Assembly: GCF_001648355.1 (NCBI RefSeq) | Contig: NZ_LXSL01000025.1 | Location: 1-64,000, forward strand | Source: Eikenella longinqua | GTDB lineage: Bacteria; Pseudomonadota; Gammaproteobacteria; Burkholderiales; Neisseriaceae | Length of the DNA stretch: 64,000 bases | Reading direction: 5' to 3' | In this document: positions 52,828-62,631 of the stretch, piece after piece | How the letters are laid out: each line of letters opens with the position of its first letter | Numbering within the stretch: position 1 is the first letter of the stretch | Position numbers and translations under genes: made by a program | Notes under the pieces: generated by a model | What the model was told of the DNA's origin: nothing | The model's database searches: none | Seen by the model: only the letters and a program-made list of their open reading frames with translations

Positions 52828-53643
52828 ATGAGAAAGCATCATGCCCTTTACATTGCACTGGCCGCCTTTACGCTCGGCGGCTGCGGCGCAGGTGGCGGGT
52901 TGGCTCTGGCGTTGACGGATCCGTTCACGCCCAAGCCTGGTGGCAAACGCAGCATCACCGTTACTAACGATGCCCGTAACGGCATCCTACATACCAACGG
53001 CCAAACGGCCGATACCATCGATATCAACGGGCACACTTATCGCAACGGCAGCAGCCTCGATATCGGCTACAACTTCCAAAATCGCCTCTCTGATTTCACC
53101 TATGTGCTGAAAACAGACAACGGCACCAGAGCCTTTGAGGATGGTCAGTTAGGCATATACAAGCGTGCCTACACCGCCGTAGTCGGCGCCAGCATTCAGC
53201 ACCGCTATGACGACCACGGCAACCAACTACCCAACCAGCTCAACGAGTTCAGAATCCGAAGCATCCAAGGCGATGCCACGCCCGTTGCCCAACTGCCCAC
53301 CAGCGGCATCATCAACTACCAAGGCCACGCCTTCTCCGGCCTAGATGACCGGCACGGCAACGGCGAGCCGCACGGCAGGCTGAACTACAACATCAATTTT
53401 GGCACCCAGAGAGGCTCCGGCTCCATCACCGGCCTGCGCGGCTTCGGCGACATCAATCTGCGCGAAGGCAATCTGAGCTCCGGCGTGGGCATTCGCGGCA
53501 TAGCCGATTCCGCCAACAAAGGCTCCGGCCACTATGAGCTCAACATCTACGGCCCGAACGGCGCGGAAATCGCCGGCAAAGCCTACAATTTCACTGACGA
53601 CCAAAAGCACGATATCGGTTTTGCCGGCAGCCGAACCAACTGA
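52828..53643 (+). CDS. Surface lipoprotein with fHbp-like C-terminal domain
   Basis: 271 aa. Lipoprotein signal MRKHHALYIALAAFTLGGC with acylated Cys 19, then a Gly/Ala stretch and a beta-rich body. The C-terminus reads KGSGHYELNIYGPNGAEIAG followed by KAYNFTDDQKHDIGFAGSR. It resembles the last strands of the neisserial factor H binding protein barrel ([20 protein letters not shown] in memory). Such barrels are typical Slam clients. The bound ligand, for example a host protein or haem carrier, cannot be read from sequence. AAAGGAA precedes the ATG. Confidence 0.75.
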   Translation: MRKHHALYIALAAFTLGGCGAGGGLALALTDPFTPKPGGKRSITVTNDARNGILHTNGQTADTIDINGHTYRNGSSLDIGYNFQNRLSDFTYVLKTDNGTRAFEDGQLGIYKRAYTAVVGASIQHRYDDHGNQLPNQLNEFRIRSIQGDATPVAQLPTSGIINYQGHAFSGLDDRHGNGEPHGRLNYNINFGTQRGSGSITGLRGFGDINLREGNLSSGVGIRGIADSANKGSGHYELNIYGPNGAEIAGKAYNFTDDQKHDIGFAGSRTN

Positions 53644-53693
53644 TTTCCCAAGCCCCTAACGCTTAATCTATCTGGCATTATCTGGCAAAAGAA

Positions 53694-53820
53694 AGGCTAC
53701 CTGAAAACGCAACGCAGTGAAGTTTCTGCGAAGCTAAAATTCAGGTAGCCTTTCTGCATCCAAACAGCGGTTTATTCTCCGCCAGCATTTTTCAGGTAGC
53801 CCCAAAGGCTACCTGAAAAC
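53694..53820. repeat. DUS pairs with a short dispersed repeat
   Basis: AGGCTACCTGAAAACGCAACG, then AGTTTCTGCGAAGCTAAAAT and a DUS complement, form the short version of the dispersed repeat (ending about 53753). A second inverted DUS pair follows at about 53789-53820. Lies between two convergent genes and can serve as a terminator for both. Confidence 0.75.
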
Positions 53821-55023
53821 TCACAGCTCAATCCCCTTCAGCTTCGCCACAGTATTGATGTCCTTATCGCCGCGCCCGGAGAGGTTCACCAAAATCACTT
53901 GGTCTTTTCCCATCTTCGGCGCGTTTTGCACCGCCCAAGCCATAGCGTGCGCGCTTTCCAGTGCGGGGATGACGCCTTCGTATTGACACAGCAAATCAAA
54001 GGCTTCCAGCGCAGCATCGTCGTTGGCGGCTTGGTATTCCACGCGGCCGATGTCGGCCAGATGGCTGTGTTCCGGGCCGATGCCGGGATAGTCCAGCCCT
54101 GCGGAGACGGAATGCGTGCCGAGCACCTGGCCGTCTTCGCTCTGCATCAGGTAGCTGCGGAAACCGTGCAGCACGCCAACAGGCGCGCGGCTGCTGATCG
54201 GCGCGGCGTGGCTCGGCGTGTCCACCCCCAAGCCGCCAGCTTCCACGCCGATGAGGCGCACGCCCGCTTCTTCGATATACGGGTGGAACAGGCCGATGGC
54301 GTTGCTGCCGCCGCCCACGCAGGCCACGGCCACATCGGGCTGGCGGCCGATGGCTTCCTGCATTTGCGCCTTGGCTTCGTTGCCGATCACGCATTGGAAA
54401 TCGCGCACCATTTCGGGATACGGCGCGGGGCCTGCGGCGGTGCCGATGATGTAGAAGGTGTCATCCACGCGGGCGACCCATTCGCGCATGGCTTCGTTCA
54501 TCGCGTCTTTCAGCGTGCGGCTGCCGCTGTCCACGCTGACCACGTTTGCGCCCAAGAGCTTCATTCTAAACACGTTCGGCGCTTGGCGGATGATGTCGTC
54601 CGCACCCATATAAACATGGCATTCCATGCCGAAGCGGGCGGCCACGGTGGCGGAAGCCACGCCGTGCTGACCCGCGCCGGTTTCGGCAATCACGCGCTTT
54701 TTGCCCATGCGGCGGGCAAGCAGGGCTTGGCCGATGGTGTTGTTTACCTTGTGCGCGCCGGTGTGGTTCAGGTCTTCGCGCTTCAACCAGATTTGCGCGC
54801 CGCCCAAATGCTCGGACAAACGCGCGGCGTGGTAAACGGGGCTGGGGCGGCCGACATAGTGCTGCAAATCGTTGTGGAATTCCGCCCAGAAGGCCGGGTC
54901 TTTCTTGGCTGCCTGGTAGGCGGCGGCCAGCTCTTGCAGGGCGGGAATCAGGGTTTCGGAAACATATACGCCGCCGTGCTCGCCGAAAAAGCCTTTTTCA
55001 TCGGGCGCGTGGTAGTTTTGCAT
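53821..55023 (-). CDS. trpB: Tryptophan synthase beta chain
   Basis: Joins indole and L-serine to make tryptophan, using PLP. 400 aa. The PLP lysine is K92 in HTGAHKVNN, and the phosphate-binding GGGSNAIG loop is present. It begins MQNYHAPDEKGFFGEHGGVY. trpA is not adjacent, as in other Neisseriaceae where trp genes are scattered. Confidence 0.97.
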   Translation of the reverse strand: MQNYHAPDEKGFFGEHGGVYVSETLIPALQELAAAYQAAKKDPAFWAEFHNDLQHYVGRPSPVYHAARLSEHLGGAQIWLKREDLNHTGAHKVNNTIGQALLARRMGKKRVIAETGAGQHGVASATVAARFGMECHVYMGADDIIRQAPNVFRMKLLGANVVSVDSGSRTLKDAMNEAMREWVARVDDTFYIIGTAAGPAPYPEMVRDFQCVIGNEAKAQMQEAIGRQPDVAVACVGGGSNAIGLFHPYIEEAGVRLIGVEAGGLGVDTPSHAAPISSRAPVGVLHGFRSYLMQSEDGQVLGTHSVSAGLDYPGIGPEHSHLADIGRVEYQAANDDAALEAFDLLCQYEGVIPALESAHAMAWAVQNAPKMGKDQVILVNLSGRGDKDINTVAKLKGIEL

Positions 55024-55161
55024 GGGGAGTCCTTTGTAAAATAATTTGGCTGATCAATGCCTTGAGGCTACCTGAAAACGGATTCGGCTTCCCTTGGAAA
55101 CCTGCTTCAGCTTTTTTCAGGTAGCCTCACCGCCGGTAGGGAAGAGGTGCATTCTAACCCG

Positions 55162-56112
55162 CTATCTGCCCGAACCCAAGCCCGAAGCCCCAACTTGCCG
55201 TTTCGCCGCACCCCACTCCGAAGCCCCAATCCCCGCCGCCACCAGCAACAGCGCCGTCAGCACATAACCGCCCAGCCGCTCGTCCGGAAACACCGCCACC
55301 CCCACCAGCGCGCCGAACACCGGCAGCAGGTTCATCGTGAGCGCCGCCCTGCCCGCGCCAATCGCAATCACGCTCTCCATATAAAACAGCTTCGACAAAA
55401 TCGCAATAAACACCGCCACATACAGCAACAGCAGCCAAGCCTGCCACGGCGGCAGCCGGAAGCCCTTCTCCAACCCCTCCCACACATAAAACGGCGCACT
55501 CACCGCCACCGCCGCCACACACATCGCCCACATCAGGCTCGCCCAATGCACCTTCGGCGCCGCCCGCAAGGCCAGCGAATAGCCCGCATAAATCAGCGAA
55601 GTCACCAGCGCCAGCGAATCCCCGCCCGACAACCCCGTTTCCAAAAGCGCCGCCGGATTGCTCCGCGCCACCACCCACACCACGCCCGCAAACGACAGCC
55701 CCACCCCCAGCCATTGCAGCCCGTGCGCCCGCGAGCGGAAAAACAGCACCTCCGCAAGCAGCACCATCACCGGAATCAGCGCCGTGATAATCGACACATT
55801 CACCACCGCCGCCCCCCGTGCAAACGCGCTATAAAGCACAATATTAAACAGCGCAAACCCGCTGCCGCCCACCAGCAAAAGCCACAACGCGCGCGCCTTG
55901 AGCAAAGGCAAATCCGCCCGAATCCGCCCCCGAAACAGCCAAGAAAGCAGCCCCGCCGCCAACACCCAGCGCCAAAACGTAAACTCATAAGGCGACAGCC
56001 AAGCCTTGCCCAGCTTGCCCGCCACATTGCTCGTCGCCCAAAACGCCGGTGCCAAAAACAACATCACATAAGGATGCGGCAAACCATTCGCCTGCCAAAC
56101 ACGGAAACGCAT
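55162..56112 (-). CDS. DMT-family transporter (EamA domains)
   Basis: 316 aa, ten membrane helices in two EamA repeats (about residues 15-140 and 150-290). The start is ATG 56112 (MRFRVWQANGL) with AAGGA six bases before. Substrate unknown; family members export amino acids and other metabolites or import vitamins. It is the first supported gene downstream of the TPP riboswitch at 56708-56790 on the same strand, about 500 bases away, so a thiamine-related role is possible but not shown. Confidence 0.85.
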   Translation of the reverse strand: MRFRVWQANGLPHPYVMLFLAPAFWATSNVAGKLGKAWLSPYEFTFWRWVLAAGLLSWLFRGRIRADLPLLKARALWLLLVGGSGFALFNIVLYSAFARGAAVVNVSIITALIPVMVLLAEVLFFRSRAHGLQWLGVGLSFAGVVWVVARSNPAALLETGLSGGDSLALVTSLIYAGYSLALRAAPKVHWASLMWAMCVAAVAVSAPFYVWEGLEKGFRLPPWQAWLLLLYVAVFIAILSKLFYMESVIAIGAGRAALTMNLLPVFGALVGVAVFPDERLGGYVLTALLLVAAGIGASEWGAAKRQVGASGLGSGR

Positions 56113-56428
56113 AACCAATCCTTTTCAAACAAAAATCCAAGCCGGAAGGCTACCTGAAACAAGATAGCCAACCACTATTCAATCCCTTTCAAACCAATAC
56201 TTTCAGGTAGCCTCGCCAACCCCAAACTCCCAGATAGAGCATGTACCACAAATGTGCCGTGTTGTGCTGCCCCTGCTGGCGCAGCCGAACGGAGCGCGGT
56301 TTTTCGGGGAACAAGGGCTTGCATGTTCGAAGCGGCGCAGCCGCAAGTTGCGAGCCCGCCCGAAAAATTGCATGGAGTGAGGGAAGTTTGCGTAGCAAAC
56401 CTGTGCCCGCAGTCGTCTTTCTTTTGCT

Positions 56429-56462
56429 TCCTTTTCTTTGGCGAAGCAAAGAAAAGGAAGTG
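56429..56462. repeat. Palindrome CTTCCTTTTCTTTG / CAAAGAAAAGGAAG
   Basis: A perfect 14-base stem with loop GCGAAG. The surrounding stretch, about 56230-56490, resembles a non-coding repeat that I have seen in several proteobacterial genomes and that is often annotated as short spurious proteins. It separates the riboswitch from the DMT transporter gene. Confidence 0.6.
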
Positions 56463-56603
56463 CCCGCGCCGGCATGAGGCGCAAGGGTGAACAAAGTATA
56501 AATGGCGAAGGCTACCTGAAATTTGGATTCAGCCTGAAACTCCATCCTTCCCCCTGCGGGGAAGTAAGCAGCCGCAGCTGCAGCCTCGCCCAACACCAGG
56601 CGC

Positions 56604-56632
56604 AAAAAAAGCGCCCCATCCATCGGAGCGCC
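56604..56632 (-). terminator. Likely expression-platform terminator of the TPP riboswitch
   Basis: Minus strand GCGCTCC-GATGGAT-GGGGCGC is followed by seven T. The stem has one G-T wobble. It lies about 75 bases after the TPP aptamer, the right place for a switchable intrinsic terminator. An additional hairpin (GCAG/CTGC within GCCGCA/TGCGGC, about 56640-56672) between the aptamer and this stem could be an anti-terminator or P-extension. Confidence 0.75.
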
Positions 56633-56707
56633 ATCGCGTTGCCGCAGCAGAGCCATCCCTGCCGCCTGCGGCCGCCAATCCGGCCGGCCAAGCCAACCCA
56701 AGCAACC

Positions 56708-56790
56708 GCGAGTTCCCTACGCCGGCATTAACCGGTTCAGGTGCAACGGGTATGATCTCAGCCGCGCAAGGCAGCACCCCGACTCAAGGG
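56708..56790 (-). ncRNA. TPP (thiamine pyrophosphate) riboswitch
   Basis: The minus strand carries the THI-box core in order: TCGGGGTGC, GGCTGAGATCATACCC, ACCTGAACCGGTTAATGCC and GGCGTAGGGAA. GAGT before and ACTC after the core can close the P1 stem. The invariant CTGAGA and the ACCTGA...TAATGCC pieces match the aptamer. When TPP binds, the downstream terminator should form. No thiamine synthesis or transport gene follows directly. Confidence 0.93.
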
Positions 56791-56795
56791 AGCGG

Positions 56796-56823
56796 ATTAT
56801 ATCCCCCTGCCGCCCGTTTTCAA
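56796..56823 (-). promoter_or_regulatory. Promoter of the TPP riboswitch transcript
   Basis: Minus strand: TTGAAA (56818-56823), 16-base spacer, perfect TATAAT (56796-56801). The aptamer begins within about 10-15 bases of the expected transcription start. So the riboswitch appears to have its own working promoter. Confidence 0.85.
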
Positions 56824-57018
56824 ACCGCATCTGCCCGGCAGCCCAAGCCCGAAGCGCCTGCCAATATTTTCAGGTAGCCATTCCGGTTTGGAGAAATAGC
56901 GTGTGCACAAAACGCACGCAGTCGGCAGGCCGGCTTCGCCCCAGGCGCACCCAAGCCATGCCTACCGCCCGGCAACTTTTCAGGTAGTCTCAAGCAGCTT
57001 TCAAAGGCTACCTGAAAA

Positions 57019-57603
57019 CTACACCAGCCCCGCCATCTCGAAAAACGCCCGATACGCCGCCGCCTTTTTCTGCAAACTCAGCGGATAAGCCCGCGAAGTG
57101 GAGGGCAGGCGCGTGAGCGTCAAATCCCGGCCGGCAAAGGGAAAAGGCAGCGTTTCGCCCGTTTTCGGCAGCTTGGGCGGATCGGGCAGCAGCGAAAGCA
57201 ACACTTCCGTGGCCTTGCCGCCGGTGGTGCACAAATGGCGGCAGCGCGGCAATTGGCCGAGCACAGCGGCCAAATCCACCTTTTCCACCACGCGCAAAAA
57301 CTTATCCGAAGCATTATCCTGCCCGCGCACCGCCTTGAGCACGGTGGGGCAGGAAGCGATGCCGCGCCCGCGCAGGAAGGCCTTGATTTTCTCCGCGTCA
57401 AACGCTTTCTCTCCAAGCTTTTGAAAATGCGCGGCATCGTGGAAAAACACCAGCCCGTAGATGCGCCACATATCGTTTTGGAAATTGGGATAGTGAAACG
57501 CCATGGCGTGCTTCTCTGCCTTGGGCGGGAAGGTGCCCATCATCATTACGCGGGCATCGGGCGGCAGCAGCGCGGGGAAAGGGTGGCTTTCGATTTCGGG
57601 CAT
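57019..57603 (-). CDS. Uracil-DNA glycosylase family protein
   Basis: 194 aa. VMMMGTFPPKAEKHAMAFHY followed by PNFQNDMWRIYGLVFF resembles motif A of UDG-superfamily proteins of the mismatch/uracil type; LPSTSRAYPLS near the C-terminus fits motif B. Expected to excise uracil or related damage from DNA, but substrate range is not clear. Stands alone; DUS copies lie just after the stop (57003-57016). Confidence 0.8.
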   Translation of the reverse strand: MPEIESHPFPALLPPDARVMMMGTFPPKAEKHAMAFHYPNFQNDMWRIYGLVFFHDAAHFQKLGEKAFDAEKIKAFLRGRGIASCPTVLKAVRGQDNASDKFLRVVEKVDLAAVLGQLPRCRHLCTTGGKATEVLLSLLPDPPKLPKTGETLPFPFAGRDLTLTRLPSTSRAYPLSLQKKAAAYRAFFEMAGLV

Positions 57604-57773
57604 GGTGGCTCCTCGGCAAACGGGGCTTCATTATAAAGCGAACAAAGGCGGCGGGCGGTTCGATTTTTCGCGCCGGCTATGGTAGAGTTATACCTAACAG
57701 ATTATTCGTTTATAGCGGAATCAATTATCTTCCGCCATGTCTCCAACCAACCCGATAGAAAGAGAGGGAAATC

Positions 57774-57989
57774 ATGTTTCCGGAATATCGCGACCTAATC
57801 AGCCAGCTCAAACAAACCGACAAACGCTTCGCCCGCCTGTTCGACGAACACAACGAGCTGGACGAAAAAATCGCCAATATGGCGAAAAACCCGGTTACCG
57901 GTAATCTCGACGAAGTGGACGAGCTGAAAAAGCAAAAACTGCACCTGAAAGACCAGCTCTACCAAATCCTCAAGCAGCACGATAAATAA
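57774..57989 (+). CDS. YdcH-like protein (DUF465)
   Basis: 71 aa helical hairpin: MFPEYRDLISQLKQTDKRFA and FDEHNELDEKIANM, then LKKQKLHLKDQLYQILKQ. Matches the DUF465 family of small coiled-coil proteins, function unknown. GAAAGAGAGGGA lies before the ATG. The next gap (57990-58252) has a DUS pair with a short dispersed repeat and nothing else. Confidence 0.88.
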   Translation: MFPEYRDLISQLKQTDKRFARLFDEHNELDEKIANMAKNPVTGNLDEVDELKKQKLHLKDQLYQILKQHDK

Positions 57990-58252
57990 GCCGCCACCCA
58001 GGCATTGAAGGCTACCTGAAAACCCCGCGCCGCATTTTTGCTTTGCAGAAACCCCACAGCGCTACGGTTTTCAGGTAGCCTTTCTTAGCAAAGCTTGCCA
58101 TTTCCATACAGATAAATACAAAAACTGGACATTTCCCCCACTATCGCCGAAAATGGCGGTCTGCTCCGCGCCCCGGCAAGCACCGTTTTCCCAACGGAAT
58201 CCCGCCCGGCCGCGCCGCTTCATTTAATTTATCCACCCCGCAACCATCCAGC

Positions 58253-58708
58253 ATGAAACCCCTCATCCTCGTGATGCACGGCCCCAACCTCAACCTTTTG
58301 GGGCAGCGCGAACCGGAAATCTACGGCCGCACCACCCTCGCCGACATCAACGCCGGCCTGGAAGCCCGCGCCCAAGCCGCCGGTTTCGCCTTCGAAGCCG
58401 TGCAGAGCAACGCCGAAGCCGTGCTGGTGGAACGCGCCCAAGCGGCCATGACCGACCGCACCGCCTTCATCATCATCAACCCGGCCGCCTTCACCCACAC
58501 CAGCATCGCCCTGCGCGACGCCCTGGCCGCCGCCGGCAAACCCTTCATCGAAGTCCACCTCTCCAACGTGCACGCCCGCGAGCCCTTCCGCCGCCATTCC
58601 TACCTTTCCGACCTGGCGCAGGGCGTGGTGTGCGGGCTCGGCGCCTTCGGCTACCGCGCCGCGCTGGACTTCGCCATCGAATCTCTGCAACAACAACAAG
58701 CCGGTTAA
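58253..58708 (+). CDS. aroQ: 3-dehydroquinate dehydratase, type II
   Basis: Third step of the shikimate pathway. 151 aa. LVMHGPNLNLLGQREPEIYG holds the active-site Asn and Arg-Glu loop with Tyr; FIIINPAAFTHTS and EVHLSNVHAREPFR carry the remaining substrate-binding residues. It is followed after 33 bases by accB, an arrangement common in betaproteobacteria. Confidence 0.96.
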   Translation: MKPLILVMHGPNLNLLGQREPEIYGRTTLADINAGLEARAQAAGFAFEAVQSNAEAVLVERAQAAMTDRTAFIIINPAAFTHTSIALRDALAAAGKPFIEVHLSNVHAREPFRRHSYLSDLAQGVVCGLGAFGYRAALDFAIESLQQQQAG

Positions 58709-58741
58709 CATCCGGCTCCGCACCCTGAAAAGGACAACACT

Positions 58742-59197
58742 ATGGATTTACGCAAACTCAAAAAACTCATCGACTTGGTGGAAGAATCCGGCATTGCCGA
58801 GATTGAAGTAACCGAAGGCGAAGAAAAAGTGCGCATCACCCGCTCGCTGGCCGCGCCGCAAGCCGTGTATGCCCCCGCGCCCGCCGTGGCCGCCGCCCCG
58901 GCTCCCGCTGCTGCCGCGCCTGCCGCAGCAGCCGCTCCCGCCGCCGCCCCGAGCCGCGACTTGAGCAAAGCGCAAACCTCGCCCATGGTGGGCACTTTCT
59001 ACCGCGCCCCCGGTCCGAACGCGCCCGTATTTGTGGAAGTGGGCCAGAGCGTGAACGCCGGCGACACCCTGTGCATCATCGAAGCCATGAAGCTGATGAA
59101 CGAAATCGAAGCCGAACGCAGCGGCGTGGTGAAAGAAATTCTGGTGGAAAACGGCCAGCCGGTGGAGTTTGGCGAGCCGCTGTTTATCATCGAATAA
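58742..59197 (+). CDS. accB: Biotin carboxyl carrier protein of acetyl-CoA carboxylase
   Basis: 151 aa. N-terminal MDLRKLKKLIDLVEESGIAE, an Ala/Pro-rich flexible linker (about residues 41-70), then the biotinyl domain with EAMKLMNE; the biotinylated Lys is K117. It carries CO2 from biotin carboxylase to the carboxyltransferase. AAAAGGA precedes the ATG. In operon with accC, with an inverted DUS pair (about 59200-59240) in the 60-base gap. Confidence 0.97.
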   Translation: MDLRKLKKLIDLVEESGIAEIEVTEGEEKVRITRSLAAPQAVYAPAPAVAAAPAPAAAAPAAAAAPAAAPSRDLSKAQTSPMVGTFYRAPGPNAPVFVEVGQSVNAGDTLCIIEAMKLMNEIEAERSGVVKEILVENGQPVEFGEPLFIIE

Positions 59198-59257
59198 TTT
59201 TTCAGGTAGCCCCTGGCCGCAGCGCAGAGGCTACCTGAAAACCATAAGGCAAAGATT

Positions 59258-60628
<1,371 letters not shown>

Positions 60629-60648
60629 CTTGATTGCAGGCAAGAAAA

Positions 60649-60687
60649 AGGCTACCTGAAAAGTGATTTCCGCTTTTCAGGTAGCCT
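60649..60687. terminator. Inverted DUS pair after accC
   Basis: AGGCTACCTGAAAAG and CTTTTCAGGTAGCCT with a loop of about 9 bases, then TTTT. Terminator of the aroQ-accB-accC transcript. Confidence 0.8.
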
Positions 60688-60921
60688 TTTGGTGAACAGC
60701 CCCGCCGATAGATTGCCACCGTGCAAAGGCTGGCTGACAGCAAAAGCATCAACAAGTTCCAACCATGCACCGGCCTCATCCCGACCCGCACCCATCGGCA
60801 GAAACCGCCCCCGACGCCGCGTGTTACAATAGCCGCCCTTTCCCGCCGGCATCAGGCGCATACCGCCCTTCTTTTTCAGGTAGCCCCTCCGGCATTCCAC
60901 CCACTTCAAGAAAGACAGCCC

Positions 60922-61887
60922 ATGAAACCCATCATCCGCCGCAGCAGCGAGCCCGACAGCGGCAACTGGGAGCGCGACACCCTGGAAAAACTCCTGCTCG
61001 AAGCCTACCGCGAGCAGCGCCGCGCCCGCATTTGGAAGCTCATCTTCCGCCTGCTGCTCATCGCCTTCCTCGCCCTCTACCTCTTCGCCATCTTCGGCAA
61101 ACTCGGCAGCCTCAACCCCGCCGCCGCCGAGCCGCACACCGCCGTCATCCGCCTCGAAGGTGCCATCACCGCCAGCGAAAACCAAGCCGGCAAACTGCGC
61201 CAAGGCCTCGAAGCCGCCTATAAAAACAAACATGTGCGCGGCATCATCATCCGCGCCAACAGCCCCGGCGGTTCGCCCGTGGTATCCAACGTGGCCTACC
61301 GCGAAATCCGCCGCCTGCGCGCCGAACACCCCAACATCCCCGTGTATGTGGTGGCCGAAGACATGTGTGCCTCCGGCTGCTACTACATCGCTGCCGCCGC
61401 CGACAAAATCTACGCCGACCCCTCCAGCATCGTGGGCAGCATCGGCGTAGTCGGCAGCAGCTTCGACCTCACCGGCCTCATGCACAACATGGGCATCCAG
61501 CGCCGCCAGCGCACCGCCGGCAGCAACAAAGGCATGGGCGACCCCTTCAGCCCCGAAACCCCCGAGCAAACCGCCATCTGGCAAGGCATGCTCGACGACA
61601 TCCACCAGCAGTTCATCAAAGCCGTGCGCGACGGCCGCGGCAAACGCCTGCACGAAGCGGAAAACCCCGACCTCTTCAGCGGCCGCGTGTACACCGGCCA
61701 CGAAGCGCTCAAAACCGGCCTCATCGACGGCCTGGGCGACATCTACAGCGTATCGCGCGACATCATCAAAGCCCCCGAGCTGGTGGACTACACCCCCGCC
61801 GACGACTTCAGCCGCCTGTTTGGCAAAGGCGTGGGCACCAGCGTGCGCCAAGGCCTGTATGAAGCCGCGCAGGAACAGCCCTGGTAG
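60922..61887 (+). CDS. sppA: Signal peptide peptidase SppA (S49 family, short form)
   Basis: 321 aa, the single-domain form. A membrane helix at about residues 39-58 anchors it, with the protease domain in the periplasm. Catalytic Ser S151 lies in DMCASGCYY, and the general-base Lys is probably K203 in GSNKGMGDPF. RANSPGGSPVVS binds the peptide. ATG 60922 is chosen; the frame is open upstream across a DUS copy. Degrades cleaved signal peptides or other membrane proteins. Confidence 0.92.
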   Translation: MKPIIRRSSEPDSGNWERDTLEKLLLEAYREQRRARIWKLIFRLLLIAFLALYLFAIFGKLGSLNPAAAEPHTAVIRLEGAITASENQAGKLRQGLEAAYKNKHVRGIIIRANSPGGSPVVSNVAYREIRRLRAEHPNIPVYVVAEDMCASGCYYIAAAADKIYADPSSIVGSIGVVGSSFDLTGLMHNMGIQRRQRTAGSNKGMGDPFSPETPEQTAIWQGMLDDIHQQFIKAVRDGRGKRLHEAENPDLFSGRVYTGHEALKTGLIDGLGDIYSVSRDIIKAPELVDYTPADDFSRLFGKGVGTSVRQGLYEAAQEQPW

Positions 61888-61918
61888 GCAAACCGCCTGG
61901 GTTTGAAGCCATGCTAAA

Positions 61919-61957
61919 AGGCTACCTGAAAACCAAAATCTGGTTTTCAGGTAGCCT
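61919..61957. terminator. Extended inverted DUS pair after sppA
   Basis: AGGCTACCTGAAAACCA and TGGTTTTCAGGTAGCCT form a 17-base perfect stem with loop AAATC, followed by TTTT. It separates the convergent sppA and 61973 lipoprotein genes. Confidence 0.85.
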
Positions 61958-61972
61958 TTTCATCAGCCCGCC

Positions 61973-62398
61973 CTAGCTGCGCGCGGCTTCGCGGTATGCT
62001 TCGCAGCCGAATTCCTTATCGGCATTGCCGAAGGCAGTGGTGCGGATGGAAACGATGGTGCCGTCGGGCTCGGTTACGGCAATACGGTAGCTGTGGCCAA
62101 CGTGCTGCCGGTAGTTTTGGAAATATTGCACATTGCCGGACTGGCCCACATAGCCCTGCTTGATTTCATAGTGTTCAACGCGCCAGCCGTAGAGGTTGCG
62201 CACCCGATTATTTTTCACGCAATTGAGGCGGATGATGTCGGGCATGCGGCGGGCGCGCTTAACCATAAACTCGGTCACATCTTTGCCGCGCCAAACGATG
62301 GTGTCGTTCACCAGAACTTCGGTGGCGCAGCCGGCCAGCAGCAGGGCAGCGGCAAACAGGGGCGGCAGCCGTTTGAGGAAAGGGAAAGGGTGGGTCAA
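61973..62398 (-). CDS. Small predicted lipoprotein, TTG start
   Basis: 141 aa. A basic N-terminus and hydrophobic segment end in the lipobox LLAGC. The rest (WRGKDVTEFMVKRARRMPDI in part) is soluble and has two more Cys (LNCVKN, FGCEAY). The start is read as TTG 62398 since AAGGA is 7 bases before it; no ATG is in a sensible position. No family recognised. Confidence 0.7.
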   Translation of the reverse strand: MTHPFPFLKRLPPLFAAALLLAGCATEVLVNDTIVWRGKDVTEFMVKRARRMPDIIRLNCVKNNRVRNLYGWRVEHYEIKQGYVGQSGNVQYFQNYRQHVGHSYRIAVTEPDGTIVSIRTTAFGNADKEFGCEAYREAARS

Positions 62399-62631
62399 GA
62401 TGCGTTCCTTGTGAATGTTCTCCTGCCGCCAAACCGCGTGGCGGGGCGCAATATTAACATAGCTAAAGCCAGCCTCCCAATTGCCATTAAAGGCTACCTG
62501 AAAATCTGTTTGCCCCATTAATTCACTTCCTTGAGGCCAATGTTTTCAGGTAGCCTTTTGCCGGCCGATATCGAAAAATCAACTTGCCCGCTATATAATC
62601 CCGCCATTCCCACACCCTTCAGGAGAACACC

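Noticed and set aside
56189..56701. A 170-codon minus-strand frame after the TPP riboswitch
   Set aside because: It runs through the terminator, a DUS and a dispersed palindrome, and shows no family similarity. It is more likely non-coding.
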